Positions 13,583 to 15,993 of a stretch of DNA of 15,993 bases are shown piece by piece. The position numbers and the translations under genes are program-made. The notes below the pieces were generated by a model. That model made no database searches. It was not told the DNA's origin and was given only the letters and a program-made list of their open reading frames with translations. The first letter of the stretch is position 1, and the number at the start of each line of letters is the position of its first letter. The stretch comes from Acidimicrobiales bacterium (GTDB lineage: Bacteria > Actinomycetota > Acidimicrobiia > Acidimicrobiales > Acidimicrobilacustridaceae), in NCBI GenBank assembly GCA_023261915.1, contig JALRFT010000347.1, forward strand, positions 1-15,993, in the 5' to 3' direction.

Positions 13583-14974
13583 TCAGCGCGCCAGATCGTC
13601 GTCGGTCCAGTAGCCCGCCAGCGGCTTGACCCGTCGACCGGCGTAGGCCCCAAGTCGGGTGCGGGCATCGGGGTCGAGTAGGTCAACCACGTCGTGGATC
13701 ATCCCTGGACCCGCGGCTCGTAATGCCAGGTCACCTTCGCTGCGTCGACGTGGCAGTCGGGTGGTGAGGAGCACGATGGGGACACCCGGCACCCGGCCCC
13801 GGATGGCCGTCGCCCGACCGAGGTGACGCCAGACCGTTTCGGTCTTGGTCAGCCCTCCCCTCTGGGAGGTGTGGGATCCGGCGACTTCGAAGAACCAGCG
13901 GCGACCGGTGGTGTCAGTGGCCTCGAGTTCAACAGCGATGCCGCCTCCGGGAAGCTTGGTGTTGCGACCGGTGATCGTGAACCCCGCTTCATCCAGCGCC
14001 TTCTCCGCCAACTTGCTGGCGGCGAGGTCGTCGGCCCCTTTCGGAAGGTGCCCTGTTGCGAGCTGCCCCTCGGCCGCAACCCGCTGGCGGGCCATGTCGA
14101 CGTAGTCGGGGTCGAGGTCGTAGCCGACATAGCGCCGCCCGAGGCGTGAGGCGGCGACGAGTGTGGAGCCCGAACCCATGAATGGGTCGAGCACGAGGTC
14201 GTCGGCGTAGGTGTAGAGACGAATGAGTTGCTCGGGCAGTTCGACGGGGAAGGGGGCTGGGTGACCGACCCGTCGGGCGCTCTCGGGGGGAATGGACCAA
14301 ACGTCGAGTGTGAGCGAGAGGAAATCCTCGGGGAGAAGTGTGGTCTCGTGCGGGAGTTGCTCGGCCGCACGTTGACGGGCCGAGCGGGCCCGGTCGAATC
14401 GACCTTTGGAGGCAACGACCACTCGCTCGGTGAGGTCCCGCAGCACCGGGTTGGCCGGGCTGCGCCATGAGCCCCACGCGCACGACCCGCTCGCCCCTTC
14501 GCCCTTCTGCCACACGAGTTCGCCGCGCAGCAGCAGGCCGAGGTCGTGTTCGAGGATCCGGATGACGTCGGCGGACAGGCTGCGGTAGGGCTTGCGACCG
14601 AGATTGGCGACGTTCACCGCGATGCGGCCACCTGGCTCAAGTTTGCGGGCGCACTCGGCGAACACCTCGGTCAGCATCTGGAGGTATTCGAGGTACGAAG
14701 AGGGCACGCCGTCCCGCTCGAGCTCCTCCTCGTACTGTTTGCCGGCAAAGTATGGCGGCGAGGTGACGACGAGAGCCACGGAGCCGTCAGCCACGCTGTC
14801 CATGGACCGGGCGTCCCCACACACGAAGGGTTCGACCACCGGATGAGGGGGCAGCACCGTGTCGTCACTGGTCAATTCCGGCGAACGGAACCGGTCGTAG
14901 AACCCGCTGGCGTCGTGGCCTTCCCGACGGCCGACCCCGAAGTTCGAGGTCGAGGTCGTGGGTCGGCGGGCCAT
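13583..14974 (-). CDS. DNA (cytosine-N4 or adenine-N6) methyltransferase, beta class, with C-terminal extension
   Basis: A 463-residue S-adenosylmethionine-dependent DNA methyltransferase. The catalytic motif TSPPYF (71-76) precedes the cofactor motif DPFMGSGSTLVAASRLGRRYVGYDLD (263-288), the order of the beta class. The S-P-P-Y form is commonest in N4-cytosine enzymes, but N6-adenine activity cannot be excluded. The region between (about 150-240) should carry DNA recognition. After residue 318 an extra domain follows (see findings). The start is taken as ATG 14974, because TACGCT lies six bases upstream as a leaderless -10 box and MARRPTTSTS is a plausible beginning. An ATG at 15013 would add 13 residues, and the remaining open frame to 15232 overlaps the neighbouring gene. 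The next gene starts two bases downstream. Confidence 0.93.
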   Translation of the reverse strand: MARRPTTSTSNFGVGRREGHDASGFYDRFRSPELTSDDTVLPPHPVVEPFVCGDARSMDSVADGSVALVVTSPPYFAGKQYEEELERDGVPSSYLEYLQMLTEVFAECARKLEPGGRIAVNVANLGRKPYRSLSADVIRILEHDLGLLLRGELVWQKGEGASGSCAWGSWRSPANPVLRDLTERVVVASKGRFDRARSARQRAAEQLPHETTLLPEDFLSLTLDVWSIPPESARRVGHPAPFPVELPEQLIRLYTYADDLVLDPFMGSGSTLVAASRLGRRYVGYDLDPDYVDMARQRVAAEGQLATGHLPKGADDLAASKLAEKALDEAGFTITGRNTKLPGGGIAVELEATDTTGRRWFFEVAGSHTSQRGGLTKTETVWRHLGRATAIRGRVPGVPIVLLTTRLPRRRSEGDLALRAAGPGMIHDVVDLLDPDARTRLGAYAGRRVKPLAGYWTDDDLAR

Positions 14975-14980
14975 GGGGTC

Positions 14981-14986
14981 AGCGTA
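14981..14986 (-). promoter_or_regulatory. -10 box of a probable leaderless promoter (methyltransferase gene)
   Basis: On the minus strand TACGCT matches TAnnnT and is followed by six bases (GACCCC) and the ATG at 14974. No ribosome binding site is seen. No convincing -35 hexamer is visible 16-18 bases upstream. Confidence 0.5.
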
Positions 14987-15089
14987 CCGAGGACCTCTGA
15001 CACCATCGAACATGCGCGCGATCGCCACCAACGACGCGCGTTCGAGGGTGTGCGTGAGGCGTGACCCGGTGGCGGGGTACGCCGAGTCG

Positions 15090-15993
15090 CTAACCGGGTG
15101 GCAGGCGGTCGGCGCGGGGGATAGGGAAGAAACGGTGGTGATGGGCGCCGGTGACCTCGTAGATGCCCACGCCCTGTCGCCCATCGTCGCTGGTGATACG
15201 CAACAGGTACTGCCCGCCACCGCGTTCGCCATAGGGTGCCGCCCGCTCTCCCTCGCCGGTCACGGTCACGCTTCGTCCGTTGGCGAATTCCATGGTGACC
15301 GTGCCCGCCAAGCCGACGGCGTCACTGCCGTCGCGTCCGTAGTCACACCGTGCCCCCGACGCATCGGTGAACCAGAGGTCATGGGTGAATCCGGTCAGCG
15401 GAACGGGGGTTCCGCCCCCGGCATCAAACGTCGGTGCCGCGCAGCCGTCGGTGTACACCGGCGCCCCGTTGGCGTACTCCCAATGCCACACACCGAGCAT
15501 CTCGTCATCGAACTGGAGAGCAAGCCACATCCACATAGGGCATCGGGCGTGATCCCGAATCCCCCACGAATGATCCCTCTGGCCGACCCAGTGATCGATC
15601 ACCTTGGTCTCACCGTTGCGGGTAAAGGTCCCGTTGAACGTCCCGGACTGGAACATGTGGCTCTGGTCCCACACGATCTCGTCGCGCCACCGCATGGTGC
15701 CGCGCCGCAGGGCATAGGGCTCGGTGCGGGCGGTGAAGGTGAGATCGAGGGTGTTGGTGACTGTCGGCGCGTCGCTCACCGTGACCCGGGCGCTCCGGTA
15801 GGGCTCGACGATCTCGATGCGCACTGGGCCGGCCTCGGGCCGGTGTGGGTCGCCATCCCAGTCCCGATAGTGGAGGGCGACCACGTGATTCCCGTCCTGT
15901 CGACCCATCTGGGTCGGCTTGAGGGCGATGTTGGTGATCAGGTTCTCTTGTTGGATGCGATCGAGGACCATGCGGTAGGTGCGGACGACCTCG
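15090..15993 (-). CDS. Protein of unknown function with W-x-G-x-R-D-H-S-W-G motif (partial, N-terminus off the right edge)
   Basis: The frame is open to the right edge (301 codons seen; E-V-V-R-T-Y-R precedes the first internal ATG at 15971), so the true start lies outside. The visible part is soluble and beta-rich. It contains HWVGQRDHSWGIRD, followed by MWMWLALQFDDEMLGVWHWEYANGAPVYTDG. A motif of this type, R-D-x-S-W-G-x-R, occurs in actinobacterial proteins annotated with DUF7064/DUF7065-like or lipocalin-like (AttH/CrtC-type) domains; I place it there only tentatively, and no enzyme activity can be stated. It ends 115 bases before the methyltransferase start and is co-directional with it, but the leaderless promoter suggests separate transcription. 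Confidence 0.75.
   Translation of the reverse strand, partial: EVVRTYRMVLDRIQQENLITNIALKPTQMGRQDGNHVVALHYRDWDGDPHRPEAGPVRIEIVEPYRSARVTVSDAPTVTNTLDLTFTARTEPYALRRGTMRWRDEIVWDQSHMFQSGTFNGTFTRNGETKVIDHWVGQRDHSWGIRDHARCPMWMWLALQFDDEMLGVWHWEYANGAPVYTDGCAAPTFDAGGGTPVPLTGFTHDLWFTDASGARCDYGRDGSDAVGLAGTVTMEFANGRSVTVTGEGERAAPYGERGGGQYLLRITSDDGRQGVGIYEVTGAHHHRFFPIPRADRLPPG

Noticed and set aside
14975..15232. N-terminal extension of up to 86 codons on the methyltransferase
   Set aside because: It overlaps the neighbouring gene and has no family-like sequence; the -10 box points to the ATG at 14974.

Overview
The window reads as a high-GC actinobacterial chromosome segment. Codon use is strongly G/C-ending, the long antisense frames left open by GC bias are typical, and several genes carry a TAnnnT box exactly six bases before the start codon, as in leaderless actinobacterial transcripts. 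Protein styles (CLC type, short PQ-loop transporter, amt-glnK pair) would suit an Acidimicrobiia-like lineage, but this is a guess from the sequence alone.

Layout, left to right. At 1-326 (minus) is the start of a secreted YVTN beta-propeller protein that runs off the left edge. At 380-838 (plus) is an unrecognised, possibly 5'-truncated or frameshifted reading frame. At 1144-2773 (plus) is an ammonium transporter / PII signal protein pair with a candidate GlnR-type operator upstream and a strong hairpin terminator downstream. From 9292 leftward to 2875 (minus) six genes run in one direction: a P-type Ca2+-ATPase, a membrane-anchored META-like protein, a type I inorganic pyrophosphatase, a CLC antiporter with the residues of the fluoride subfamily, a GNAT acetyltransferase and a small lipoprotein. 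Divergent from the ATPase are an FKBP-type prolyl isomerase (9546-9929) and a small unknown gene (10060-10365). Convergent to that is a class-3-like aldehyde dehydrogenase (10387-11829, minus), which is divergent from a seven-helix protein with two PQ-loops (11926-12525, plus).

The right end (minus) holds a two-gene unit: a beta-class TSPPY DNA methyltransferase with an extra C-terminal domain (14974-13583) and, two bases after its stop, an unrecognised 342-residue protein with a PD-(D/E)xK-like segment (13580-12552). This is best explained as a restriction-modification system with an uncharacterised endonuclease. The last gene (15993-15090, minus) is a partial protein of unknown function with a W-x-G-x-R-D-H-S-W-G motif.

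Functional themes are nitrogen uptake and sensing (amt-glnK), ion homeostasis (Ca2+ pump, probable F-/H+ antiporter beside the fluoride-sensitive enzyme pyrophosphatase) and DNA restriction-modification. No tRNA, rRNA, insertion sequence, integrase or CRISPR array was seen.
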